This document shows positions 44,849 to 54,529 of a DNA stretch of 64,000 nucleotides, piece by piece. The notes beneath the pieces were generated by a model. That model was not told where the DNA came from. It was given only the letters and a program-made list of their open reading frames with translations, and ran no database searches. The position numbers and the translations under genes are program-made. The first letter of the stretch is position 1. The number at the start of each line of letters is the position of its first letter. This stretch comes from G963701675 sp963701675. GTDB taxonomy: Bacteria > Planctomycetota > Planctomycetia > Gemmatales > Gemmataceae. The stretch spans positions 4,278,001 to 4,342,000 of the forward strand of contig OY969623.1 in assembly GCA_963701675.1 (NCBI GenBank), in the 5' to 3' direction.

Positions 44849-46546
44849 TTACGGTGTCATCGCCGGTTCCAGGGCCGCGCCTTCCTTATAGAGCGTCTCC
44901 AACGCCGCGGCGTGTTTTTGTAGCACGACGTTGCGGCGGAGCTTGAGACTTACCGTCAATTCGTCGGCGGCAACGGTGAATGGATTGGCCAACACGACGA
45001 AGTTCTTCACCCGCTCGGGGTTCGACACATCGGCGAGTACCTTTTCGATTCGTTTCTTGAGTAGTGCGCGGACTTCGGGATGGCAGCATAGCGACTCTTT
45101 CGCTTGCCCGTCCACTTGCGTGCCCTGTTCGTTCAGCGTCTTGCAAAGGTTGTCCCATTTCGGCACGATCAACGCCGTGATGTACGGCCGGGCCTCGCCA
45201 CACACTGCCGCCTGGTCGATGTAATCGTCGGCGACCAACAAGCCCTCGATGAAAGATGGCACCACTTTCTTTCCGTTCGAGAGCACTAACAGTTCTTTCT
45301 TCCGTCCGGTAATCGATAGGTAACCATCTGCGTCGACGGAGCCGATGTCGCCCGTGTGAAACCAGCCGTCACGGATGGATTCAGCGGTGGCCTCCGGATT
45401 CTTCCAATAACCTTTCATGACATGGGGACCGTATGTCAAGATTTCGCCGTCAGGTGCGATCTTGACCGTCACTCCGGGCAAGACTTGTCCGACAGTGCCG
45501 AGCTTGTTGTAGCCTTTGCGGTTGAAGGTGATGACCGGTGAGGTTTCGGTGAGTCCGTAACCTTGAAACATGGGGAGCCCGGCCGCGGTGTACGCCTCGC
45601 CAACGGGGCGAGAAAGCGGCGCGCCACCCGCCGACAACCAATCGATCCGTGGGCCAAAAATGTGACGTAATTTCTTTCCCGTGACTTCCGGATCAGGCCC
45701 CGAAACCGCGGCAAGCACTTTTTCGTAGAAGCGCGGCACCGCGGTCAGGTGCGTGGGTTGGATTTCCGCGAGGTTCTGCACCACCGTTTCCGCGGACTCC
45801 GCAATCGCGACGGCGGTTCCCGCATAAATGCTGAGGTAATGGTCCACCGTGCGCGCGTAGATGTGGCTATAAGGCAGCCAACTCAACAGCACGGAGTCCG
45901 GCTCGTGCGGCGAGGCTTCCTGTGAAGCGGCAATGTTGCTGATGATGTTGCCATGGCTCAGCATCGCGCCCTTCGGGTTACCCGTCGTGCCCGATGTATA
46001 CACGATCGTGCAAAGGTCATCAGGACCGACCGACGCTTGACGTTGTGCCTGGGTCGCGGTCGATTTCTTCAGGGCCTCCCGGCCGCGCTGAAGAAACTCC
46101 GACCAGGCGGTGGCATCGGAAGCCGCGGCCGTGGAATCAAAAACGACCATGCCCCGCAGTGCCGGCAACTCGGCGCGAATCTGACGTATTTTCTCCAGTT
46201 GCTCTCGCCCGGATACAAAAATCCAGCAAGTCTCGGTCTCCGCCAATTGAAAATCAATCTGCCGCGGCGTGAGCGGTGCGTGAATGGGTACGTTGATCGC
46301 GCCCGCGGAGAGAATCCCCATATCGACGATGAGCCATTCGACGCTGTTCTCGGCGAGTATGCCGACCCGATCGCCTTTGCCGATGCCGGCCTCGATGAGT
46401 GCGGCCGCACATGCTGCCGCGTCGGCGCGATACTGAGTCCAATTCACATCACGCCATGTTCCGTCACGTTTATAGCGTAGGGCGATGCGCTTGCCGATGC
46501 GTTCCGCTTGGGCCTGAAGCATGTCGGCTAGATTGCGGTATTCCAT
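44849..46546 (-). CDS. long-chain acyl-CoA synthetase (AMP-forming)
   Basis: ANL-superfamily ligase of the FAA1/FadD15 type, 565 residues from ATG 46546 after GGGGAGA. Motifs: TIVYTSGTTGNPKGAMLSH (AMP binding), YGLTETSPV, GWFHTGDIG, and the C-terminal ITGRKKELLVLSNGKKV. It activates a fatty acid to its acyl-adenylate and then to acyl-CoA in the cytoplasm. It is not an NRPS A domain: it lacks a carrier domain and has the FAA1-type lysine-rich hinge. Standing alone between an inverted repeat and a hairpin, it is probably monocistronic. Confidence 0.92.
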   Translation of the reverse strand: MEYRNLADMLQAQAERIGKRIALRYKRDGTWRDVNWTQYRADAAACAAALIEAGIGKGDRVGILAENSVEWLIVDMGILSAGAINVPIHAPLTPRQIDFQLAETETCWIFVSGREQLEKIRQIRAELPALRGMVVFDSTAAASDATAWSEFLQRGREALKKSTATQAQRQASVGPDDLCTIVYTSGTTGNPKGAMLSHGNIISNIAASQEASPHEPDSVLLSWLPYSHIYARTVDHYLSIYAGTAVAIAESAETVVQNLAEIQPTHLTAVPRFYEKVLAAVSGPDPEVTGKKLRHIFGPRIDWLSAGGAPLSRPVGEAYTAAGLPMFQGYGLTETSPVITFNRKGYNKLGTVGQVLPGVTVKIAPDGEILTYGPHVMKGYWKNPEATAESIRDGWFHTGDIGSVDADGYLSITGRKKELLVLSNGKKVVPSFIEGLLVADDYIDQAAVCGEARPYITALIVPKWDNLCKTLNEQGTQVDGQAKESLCCHPEVRALLKKRIEKVLADVSNPERVKNFVVLANPFTVAADELTVSLKLRRNVVLQKHAAALETLYKEGAALEPAMTP

Positions 46547-46656
46547 GGAGTTTCGTCTCCCCGTGATTGAAGTTACCGTGCGCGAGGGAATCAACGACCA
46601 GTCCATCACATGGGTGGGCGAGAGTCAAGTAGATTACGAAGTGGATCAGTTTGAAT

Positions 46657-46708
46657 GTAGCCGGCACACTGCGTGTGCCGCGCTCCGCACACGGAGTGTG
46701 CGGGCTAC
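46657..46708. repeat. imperfect palindrome GTAGCCGGCACAC/GTGCGGGCTAC
   Basis: Arms of about 23 bases with a few mismatches and a 5-base loop, in the divergent gap between the acyl-CoA synthetase and a small membrane protein. Same style as the other dispersed palindromes, with a GTAGCC end. Confidence 0.6.
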
Positions 46709-46787
46709 TATTAAAAGCAAATGGCGTAACGAAGCGAGGCTTCGCTATAATCGATGAACGCCGCTCAAGTCTTCAGCGAGGCCGACC

Positions 46788-47099
46788 ATGAACCCAGACG
46801 CGCAGCAGCAGGCCCAACGGAGTGCGTTGGTCACGACAATGCTGACGCTCATGGGTGGTAGCGTTTTCCTCTTCTTTCTGTTTCTCGCTTGCGGCGGGCT
46901 GTGGATTTACGTCTTGTTGGTCGTGGCCGGGATGGCGGCTTTCGGCGGCTTGCAATACTTGCTCTGGGGTCGGGCGATGTCGGCCACGGTTGCCCGGGAA
47001 AGTGCGGCCGAGGCGGCCGAGACCGACGACGACATCCCCGATCGCGCGGAAGCCAAGGATTGGACCGACGAAGAACGATCCTGGTACCGCCGTTTCTAG
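46788..47099 (+). CDS. small membrane protein, 103 aa
   Basis: Two adjacent hydrophobic helices (MLTLMGGSVFLFFLFLACGG and IYVLLVVAGMAAFGGLQYLL) followed by an acidic cytoplasmic tail (AAEAAETDDDIPDRAEAKDW) and a basic end. No family recognised. The 197 bases after it (47100-47296) show no gene. Confidence 0.65.
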   Translation: MNPDAQQQAQRSALVTTMLTLMGGSVFLFFLFLACGGLWIYVLLVVAGMAAFGGLQYLLWGRAMSATVARESAAEAAETDDDIPDRAEAKDWTDEERSWYRRF

Positions 47100-47296
47100 G
47101 GATTCCGTTCAAGGAATGCTGCAAGCGTTGCCCGGCAAAATGCCGAAACGTATATGGGGATTCAACCTGCGGCAGGCGCGCTTGCCCCGTTTTGGAAGCA
47201 ATGCTAGGATATATTTAGCCCTTTGAACGCCATGGATGGCGGGGGCAGAGGCCGGCGTAATGCCGCGGATTAAAGAGGCCTAGGGGCGCGCTAGTT

Positions 47297-47695
47297 ATGG
47301 AGCGAGTCAGCGTCTTCGTTGAAAGCGAGAAGGAAGCGCTTCAATACAAATGGATCGAAAGCGAAAAGGCCGGTCGCGATCTCGGCGAAGACTGTATTAG
47401 GCGCTGGGTGAAGGACCATTGGTGGGGCTATCTACGAGCCCGCTGGCTGGAACACTTGCAGGGCAAACGCTTTTGGGTCGAACTTGACCGCGGTGACTTC
47501 GGCCTCCTGCAACGCGAATTCGAAGACCAACCCCTCCTCCTCGACACCATCCTCGACCGACTTAAGATTGGAAAAGAGAACCTCGACGTAATCCTCTGGG
47601 CTGTCGACTGGGGCATACCAACCAAACCCGTCCTGACCATTCTCGAAGCCCTCGACATCAACAGCCGCCGAATTTCACATCGATTTGATTCATAA
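47297..47695 (+). CDS. hypothetical protein, 132 aa
   Basis: Soluble, charged, with several Trp residues (DHWWGYLRARWLEHLQGKRFWVE) and a helical end (DTILDRLKIGKENLDVILW). No signal peptide, no ribosome-binding site that stands out, no known motif. It ends five bases before a heptamer inverted repeat that separates it from a convergent gene. Confidence 0.6.
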   Translation: MERVSVFVESEKEALQYKWIESEKAGRDLGEDCIRRWVKDHWWGYLRARWLEHLQGKRFWVELDRGDFGLLQREFEDQPLLLDTILDRLKIGKENLDVILWAVDWGIPTKPVLTILEALDINSRRISHRFDS

Positions 47696-47699
47696 CAAG

Positions 47700-47827
47700 C
47701 AGAATTCAGAAGTCAGAATTCAGAATTCAGAATCCGCAGTGGCCTAATCCCACTTCCAACCTGCGAGTCACAGGCAAAGCACTGTCGAGCGCCATCTTTT
47801 CATTCTGAACTCTGAATTCTGAATTCT
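47700..47827. repeat. paired GAATTCT heptamer arrays between convergent genes
   Basis: Left arm 47700-47734 (AGAATTC units) and right arm 47802-47827 (GAATTCT units) face each other across about 67 unrelated bases. The right arm runs into the stop codon of the folK-SDR gene. Same architecture as 52937-53066. Confidence 0.85.
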
Positions 47828-49062
47828 CACACTACGCCGCCATTAACGCGGATGATTTGTCCCGTGATGAAACTGGCGGCGGGGGAGGCGAGCCAGCGGG
47901 CGGCGGCGGCGACGTCTTCGGGGGCGCCCCAGCGGCACATGGGTGTTTCACGGCGAACGCGTTCCTGCCATCGGTCGGAAGCCGTCTCGCCCCACGCGGT
48001 CCGAATCCAGCCCGGTGCGATGCAATTCACGCGGACTTCGGGGGCGACGGTTTTGGCCAGGCTTTTCGTGAAGGCCATCACGGCCGACTTGGCCAGCGCG
48101 AAAAGCTGGCCGCTGTCACCTTCCATCCCTGTTTCGGCTTGATCCCAGCCGATGTTGATGATGACGCCTGTCCCTCGCTCTTTCATACGCCGGCCGACTT
48201 CGCGCGACAGGCGGACCGTTGCTTTGACATCGACTTCGAGGAGTTGTTGAAGTTTTCGCTCGAATGTCCAATCTTTCGCCTCACCCGTAAGCGTGTCAGC
48301 TCCGGCGTTATTGACCCAAATGTCGACTCCATTCGGCTCCGCCCACGTTGCCTCGACAAGGCGTGTACATTCATTCGGGATTGAAAGATCGGCGGGGATG
48401 AAACAAACGCTCCCGTAGTTGGGCGGGATTCTGCCCATTGCGGCGTTCCCAGCGTCGACATTGCGGCCACTGAGAACGACATAGGCGCCGGCGGCGCCAA
48501 ACTCTTGCGCTATTGCCAACCCAATCCCGCGGGTTGATCCGGTGACAACCGCTCGGAGACCGGTTAATTCGAGTCCCTCACGCTCCTCCCAGGCGGCCGC
48601 CGGCAGACATTGCAAGAGTTCTCTAATCGATAGGCCGCTTATGGGATGTTTCAGGTCCGCGGCAATGTCGCTGAGCGGCTTCAGGACGAAATATCGCTCA
48701 TGCAATCGTGGATGCGGCAGCACGGGGTCCGGCGATTTCCTTACGATGTCGCCGTGGAACAGAAGGTCCAAATCGATGGTTCGTGGCGCGTCTTGCTCCG
48801 TTCGAATGCGGCCGAGGCGACTTTCGATTTCCAGAAGTGTCCGAAGGAGTTCCTCCGGCCGGAGACTAGTGCGAAGTTCAGCGGCGCCGTTGAGAAAATC
48901 GGGTTGACCGCCCGGCCCGCCCACCGCGGCGGTGTTGTAGAAACGCGACACCTGGACAACGCTTATGCCGGGATGTTCACGGAGGAATTGGAGCGCACGC
49001 TCGAGGTAACCGCGCCGGTCGCCGAGATTGCTGCCCAGTGCGATGTAAGCAACCGAAGTCAT
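47827..49062 (-). CDS. folK: fusion of HPPK (FolK) with a short-chain dehydrogenase
   Basis: Residues 1-160 are 6-hydroxymethyl-7,8-dihydropterin pyrophosphokinase: ALGSNLGDRRGYL, RFYNTAAVGGPGGQPDFLNG, and the active-site TIDLDLLFHG. Residues 168-411 are an SDR: TGSTRGIGLAIA (cofactor glycines), NNAGADT, and ITGQIIRVNGG at the C-terminus. The SDR active site is unusual. The expected YxxxK reads FALAK, so Phe replaces the catalytic Tyr, and the usual NISS reads NIGW. Known fact: FolM, a pterin reductase of folate/monapterin metabolism, is an SDR. Inference: the SDR half may act on a pterin, or may be non-catalytic. Confidence 0.88.
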   Translation of the reverse strand: MTSVAYIALGSNLGDRRGYLERALQFLREHPGISVVQVSRFYNTAAVGGPGGQPDFLNGAAELRTSLRPEELLRTLLEIESRLGRIRTEQDAPRTIDLDLLFHGDIVRKSPDPVLPHPRLHERYFVLKPLSDIAADLKHPISGLSIRELLQCLPAAAWEEREGLELTGLRAVVTGSTRGIGLAIAQEFGAAGAYVVLSGRNVDAGNAAMGRIPPNYGSVCFIPADLSIPNECTRLVEATWAEPNGVDIWVNNAGADTLTGEAKDWTFERKLQQLLEVDVKATVRLSREVGRRMKERGTGVIINIGWDQAETGMEGDSGQLFALAKSAVMAFTKSLAKTVAPEVRVNCIAPGWIRTAWGETASDRWQERVRRETPMCRWGAPEDVAAAARWLASPAASFITGQIIRVNGGVV

Positions 49063-49101
49063 GGTTTGTGGGATCTGAGCCGGACGGGTCAGCGGCGGAT
49101 G

Positions 49102-49521
49102 CTAGGGCTTCGCCCGTGCCACGTGCAGATAGCCGGCGCTGGACTCGAAGAATCGCTTGCGGCGTTCCTTCGTTTTCGGCAACTGTTCTTGCTGGAGCGT
49201 CGTCAAGTCCGCGAGATTGGCGTTGCAGAACGGGCAGCCAATCGTGTTCAAGTGGAACTCGACGTAATCATGGGCGCCGGAGTCAAGCACTTGCACCAGG
49301 TAACTGCCGAGTTGCTCTCGCGTCGGACAACTTAGCCGCTCTCGCCGCCAGATTGCACCGATGGAGTGCTCGCCGCGGTCACGCTCTTGCATCAAAGCCT
49401 GGAGCATTTTCCGGATCGGCTCCGATTCGCGCAACACCTGCTCCACTTCGGCGCTTTCCTTATCGTTCAGCGCATCATCCAGGTAGGCGTCCAGCTGTTC
49501 GCGAGTAATCTTCTTCGCCAT
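49102..49521 (-). CDS. anti-sigma-factor-like protein with zinc-finger-type C-terminus
   Basis: 139 residues from ATG 49521, chosen because MAKKITREQLDAYLDD is a typical beginning and the longer frame upstream runs through a palindromic repeat. The N-terminal half is helical and acidic (NDKESAEVEQVLRESEPIRK). The C-terminal half resembles the planctomycete zf-HC2-like pattern: CPTREQLGSYLVQVLD ... YVEFHLNTIGCPFCNANLADL. It lies directly downstream of the ECF sigma gene in the same direction, so it may bind that sigma factor. No TM helix. Confidence 0.75.
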   Translation of the reverse strand: MAKKITREQLDAYLDDALNDKESAEVEQVLRESEPIRKMLQALMQERDRGEHSIGAIWRRERLSCPTREQLGSYLVQVLDSGAHDYVEFHLNTIGCPFCNANLADLTTLQQEQLPKTKERRKRFFESSAGYLHVARAKP

Positions 49522-49608
49522 GCCAAGCCCAACACGGTGATCGGCGACAACGGCCAGCCTCCATTCAAGCAGCCGAAGGTGCATCTCGTCAATCGAAATA
49601 CACATTTT

Positions 49609-49669
49609 GGTGGGGCAGACATTCCTGTCTGCCTTTGCAGGACGGGCAGACAGGAATGTCCGCCCCACC
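49609..49669. repeat. 25-bp near-perfect palindrome, CAGACATTCCTGTCTG family
   Basis: Arms 49609-49633 and 49645-49669 pair with one mismatch; core CAGACATTCCTGTCTG. It lies between the sigma factor and the anti-sigma-like gene. Core and CCCACCGAG flank match 30583-30619. Confidence 0.8.
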
Positions 49670-49677
49670 GAGAAAGA

Positions 49678-50310
49678 CTAAGTGTCGCTCAATTCGGGGA
49701 ATACGTCGGTCGGAAGGCCGGCGCTGCGGATATAGTCGGACAGTTTCTTGACCGCGGCAAATCGGTAGTTGGCGACCTGTTGCTCGGACACGCCCAGTTC
49801 GGCGGCCACGTCGCGGTTGGCCCAACCTTTGACCAGCAGCAGTTCCATGACCTTGATGCGAACGAAGTCACCGCGCTCGTGCCATTCACGCAGCAGCGAT
49901 CCGAGGCATCGGGCAACGGCCTCATTTTCCAGTTCGCGACGTTCGTTACTTCGTGCCAGGCTGGAGGCGGCGCGATACCGATCCAGTTGGTTCAAGAGAA
50001 TGTCGCTGCCGCTGTCGGAAACGGTATGAAGCGGATGACGGCCGGCACGTCGGAGATGGTCGGTGAGCTTATGAGAGGCAATGGTGAAGAGGTAGGTTTG
50101 CAACTCGCGTTGTTCGTCGTAGTTAGGCAGGCTGTTCAAGAACCCGACGAATGTCTCTTGAACGATGTCTTCGCTGGAGGCCCGGTCGCGAATGCGGCGT
50201 TCCACAAACGCGAGTAATCGACCCTCATAACGCGAAATCAAGGTATCCCAAGAGCGGGAGTCACCTTGGCGAATCTGTTTGACGAGTAGGCGGTCGGTTT
50301 CAGATGCCAT
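49678..50310 (-). CDS. ECF-type RNA polymerase sigma factor
   Basis: 210 residues from ATG 50310. Region 2: WDTLISRYEGRLLAFVERRI, SEDIVQETFVGFLNSLPNYDE, YLFTIASHKLTDHLRR. Region 4 helix-turn-helix: GWANRDVAAELGVSEQQVANYRFAAVKKL. It directs RNA polymerase to a specific set of promoters. The next gene downstream encodes a probable partner; a palindrome lies between them. Confidence 0.93.
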   Translation of the reverse strand: MASETDRLLVKQIRQGDSRSWDTLISRYEGRLLAFVERRIRDRASSEDIVQETFVGFLNSLPNYDEQRELQTYLFTIASHKLTDHLRRAGRHPLHTVSDSGSDILLNQLDRYRAASSLARSNERRELENEAVARCLGSLLREWHERGDFVRIKVMELLLVKGWANRDVAAELGVSEQQVANYRFAAVKKLSDYIRSAGLPTDVFPELSDT

Positions 50311-50334
50311 GCGGACATTATAGCTATTAGCGGC

Positions 50335-51372
50335 TCAATGCCGGACGACAAACCACATCCCGGCGGCGGAGGCGACAATGAAAATAACGGCCGCGACTCG
50401 CAAGACGCCGGTGTAGTATCCTTTGCTCCATTCATCCAACCGCATGTACCCGGCCACCGCGGCCAACAATACGACCAGCCCGCCGAAGATCTTGAGCAGA
50501 TGGTTCATGCGGTTTTCGACGCGAAACTGCTTGTCTTGCTCCACAATTAACTCGCCCTTCGCCGGTGTTAGCTCGACGTACAACGGGACTTGCATCACCG
50601 GACCGACGCCTTCGAGGTGTGCATTCTCTTCCGAGCCCCAATGCGTGGCGAAGTTTTTACGCACGAATCCGACCGATGGCGTCCACTCCAACGAGGGTTC
50701 ATGCTCGCGGAGAAACTCGACGAGCTTCTCCCACGCCTTTGTGCAGGCATCTTCCTTGGCATTATCAAGGGTTTCGCCGGTTCCCACAACGGTCCACGAC
50801 GGATTCGGCGGCATCGAGGGTTTTTCGATCACGGCCACGGTCGTCGTCGGGGCGGTCGGCCTCTTGTCGGCCCGACGCTCTTCCTTCGTGGTCGGAACAG
50901 CCGGCGTTTTGCGTCTGTCACTCCGCCGATCTTCCTTCGTCGTTGGGACATTGCGTACTCGCTCCGCGGCCGGCGCGGCGAAGCGATAGTTGACCGATTC
51001 CCGCTCTCGGCGGGAACGGACGCCGACCAGAATGACGACTGCCACCAGTGCGAAAACGCCCCAAAAAACCCACCACGGAGATCCGCCGCGGCGAGACGAT
51101 CGATTCGAACTCACTGCGGAAGTTGCCAATACGACCTGGGGCACTTGCCGAACTTCGTCGTAACGGCACACAGGTCGTGGCGCCGGCGCGACCGACGGCT
51201 CCACCACGCGCGCCCGGTGCTTTGATCCAAAGGGAGACACGGTACCGGCTGCTCGGAACAAGAGCCGAAATATCGCCCAGATCGCGATGCAGCCCAGGAT
51301 CAGCCCGGCGATGGCGAGCACCTTAACCGCCAGCACGAGAGCGATCACAACACCAACAAACCAAGAGACCAT
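50335..51372 (-). CDS. hypothetical membrane protein, 345 aa
   Basis: Helix at the N-terminus (ALVLAVKVLAIAGLILGCIAIWAIFRLLF), a second about residue 100 (WWVFWGVFALVAVVILVGV), and two near the C-terminus (LLKIFGGLVVLLAAVAGYM and VLRVAAVIFIVASAAGMWFVV). Between them is a tandem imperfect repeat rich in Lys, Arg, Pro and Thr (VPTTKEDRRSDRRKTPA then VPTTKEERRADKRPTAP) and a soluble stretch (SWTVVGTGETLDNAKEDACTKAW). No family recognised. It follows the kinase gene with 27 bases between and is likely co-transcribed with it. Confidence 0.75.
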   Translation of the reverse strand: MVSWFVGVVIALVLAVKVLAIAGLILGCIAIWAIFRLLFRAAGTVSPFGSKHRARVVEPSVAPAPRPVCRYDEVRQVPQVVLATSAVSSNRSSRRGGSPWWVFWGVFALVAVVILVGVRSRRERESVNYRFAAPAAERVRNVPTTKEDRRSDRRKTPAVPTTKEERRADKRPTAPTTTVAVIEKPSMPPNPSWTVVGTGETLDNAKEDACTKAWEKLVEFLREHEPSLEWTPSVGFVRKNFATHWGSEENAHLEGVGPVMQVPLYVELTPAKGELIVEQDKQFRVENRMNHLLKIFGGLVVLLAAVAGYMRLDEWSKGYYTGVLRVAAVIFIVASAAGMWFVVRH

Positions 51373-51399
51373 GACAGATATCTCCGTCGAAGCAGCACA

Positions 51400-52926
<1,527 letters not shown>

Positions 52927-52936
52927 GGTAAATCTC

Positions 52937-53066
52937 CAGAATTCAGAATTCAGAATTCAGAATTCAGAATCAGGAATCTACTCCCTTCCCCAAAATTCCA
53001 TATTAGAACGAAAACGGCGCTCCTCTATTCTGAATTCTGAATTCTGAATTCTGAATTCTGAATTCT
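52937..53066. repeat. paired GAATTCT heptamer arrays between kinase and FHA genes
   Basis: Left arm 52937-52970 (AGAATTC units) and right arm 53027-53066 (GAATTCT units) are complementary over 30 or more bases with about 56 bases between. The right arm overlaps the end of the FHA gene and supplies its last 12 codons. Confidence 0.88.
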
Positions 53067-54389
53067 CCCGATAACCGGTTCCACGGCAAATGCGATGTCG
53101 TCCCCGCGAACCTTCGCGGTCGGCCCGAGGGCGCCACGTTCCTTGCACGCCTGCCCGTCAACGGTAAATGTTCCGGCGTGCCGGACTCCTAAGCCATCCT
53201 TCTGCCGAAACAGAATCACCGGCTTTTCCAACTCCGGAATCGTGACGTGGGCCTGGTCGGTCGGCCCAAGCATCAACATGTCCGCCATCAGAATCACGCC
53301 GTCGACTGCCAGCGGCAGCCGATGACCGCTGACCAGGTCCAGTCGTGCGGTCGCACTGACCGGGACGGGCTGACGAAACTGAAGCTGACAACAGTTGCCC
53401 AAGGTGATTCGGTCTCCCGGTTGCAACAACGCCTTGTCGGTCGGTTGTCCATTGACCTGGACCGGGCGAACCGCCTCCAAGATGTAGCCTTCGGAATCGC
53501 GTGTAATCGTCGCATGAGCGCGGGCAATGTCCGCGAACATGGGGACTTCGGCATGGCCGTCGGGGGCAGCTTGGCCGAGGGTAACACGCGACCCCAAACA
53601 CACGAGAAAACCACCAGCCCCATCGATCCATAACAAGAATCGCTTCGAGATCGTCGGCTCGTCCTGCAACGCAGCTCCTGGTGTCGGCGCCGGCTCGACG
53701 GCCTTCCACGCTCGGGCTCGAGCTTTTCGGGTTTCCCCGTGCTGCGGGGCAAGCCCCAGCGCTTGGTCCGACAACGAGATTACGTCCCGCCATCGATGTT
53801 GATCCACAGCCTCGTGCAATTTTACCAGCAAATCGGCAAACACGGGGCGACGCTCGCGGAGTTCGTACCGAAAACGCTCCAACGGGATCACCGAACGCGG
53901 CAGCAGCCGGTGAACCCGTTCGACCGTTTCCAACGCCAGGGCATACTCGCCACGGGTGGCTAGATCGCGGGCCAGGCACCAACCCTTCGACACTTCCTCT
54001 ACCAATTGCACATCCGCGACGGGCGTCGTTTCGTGCTTCAGTTGGGCGACGGCCTCGGCGGCACGGCTCGGTTCGCCGGCATCCAGAAGTTTCTGCGCCT
54101 CCGCCAGCCCACGCTTGGTGACTTCCTGTCGCAACCGATCCGTGTCGCTTCCACTCCCGCCCAGTTGCTCGGCCTTCCGCAGGTCGTTCCAGGCGGCCGT
54201 CAGGTTTTCATGCCGAAGATGCTGGGCCGCTCGTCCCACGAACATCTCGGCAAGCTGTCTGATGAGCGGGGCGGTGCCTTTGTGGCCCTGCACTTCCGGC
54301 ATTCCGAGAAGCCGATGCGCCTCTTCCAATCGCCCGTGATCGAGCGATTCTTGGACCTGCCGTAGTGTCAGCCACCCGAGACCAAGCAT
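53025..54389 (-). CDS. FHA-domain protein
   Basis: 454 residues from ATG 54389. The N-terminal half is helical and resembles TPR (WLTLRQVQESLDHGRLEEAHRLL, AAWNDLRKAEQLGG, AEAQKLLDAGEPSRAAEAV). The C-terminal half has an FHA fold: VTLGQAAPDGHAEVPMFADI, ARAHATITRDSEGYILEAV, VNGQPTDKALLQPGDRITLG. A second, weaker FHA-like unit follows. FHA domains bind phosphothreonine, so with the kinase next door this forms a probable signalling pair. The last residues (RIQNSEFRIQNSE) come from a heptamer repeat and are likely not part of the original protein. Confidence 0.85.
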   Translation of the reverse strand: MLGLGWLTLRQVQESLDHGRLEEAHRLLGMPEVQGHKGTAPLIRQLAEMFVGRAAQHLRHENLTAAWNDLRKAEQLGGSGSDTDRLRQEVTKRGLAEAQKLLDAGEPSRAAEAVAQLKHETTPVADVQLVEEVSKGWCLARDLATRGEYALALETVERVHRLLPRSVIPLERFRYELRERRPVFADLLVKLHEAVDQHRWRDVISLSDQALGLAPQHGETRKARARAWKAVEPAPTPGAALQDEPTISKRFLLWIDGAGGFLVCLGSRVTLGQAAPDGHAEVPMFADIARAHATITRDSEGYILEAVRPVQVNGQPTDKALLQPGDRITLGNCCQLQFRQPVPVSATARLDLVSGHRLPLAVDGVILMADMLMLGPTDQAHVTIPELEKPVILFRQKDGLGVRHAGTFTVDGQACKERGALGPTAKVRGDDIAFAVEPVIGRIQNSEFRIQNSE

Positions 54390-54403
54390 GGTCCACCCAT
54401 CAT

Positions 54404-54526
54404 AAAAGATGAAGGATGAAGGATGAAGGATGAAAATCATGAACGATGAACGATAAACGATGAACGATGAAGAACACTGGTAGATCATCGTTCTTCGTTG
54501 GTTCATCGTTCATCGTTCATCGTTGC
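54404..54526. repeat. composite heptamer array: ATGAAGG units, then facing GATGAAC / GTTCATC units
   Basis: 54404-54434 holds about four GGATGAA units; 54438-54471 holds about five CGATGAA-type units; 54485-54526 holds the complementary TTCATCG units. It lies between the FHA gene and the coiled-coil gene. Two heptamer types thus occur side by side. Confidence 0.85.
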
Positions 54527-54529
54527 GTT

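Noticed and set aside
49366..50217. 283-codon plus-strand frame opposite the sigma-factor pair
   Set aside because: Antisense to well-supported sigma factor and partner, and it runs through the palindrome at 49609.
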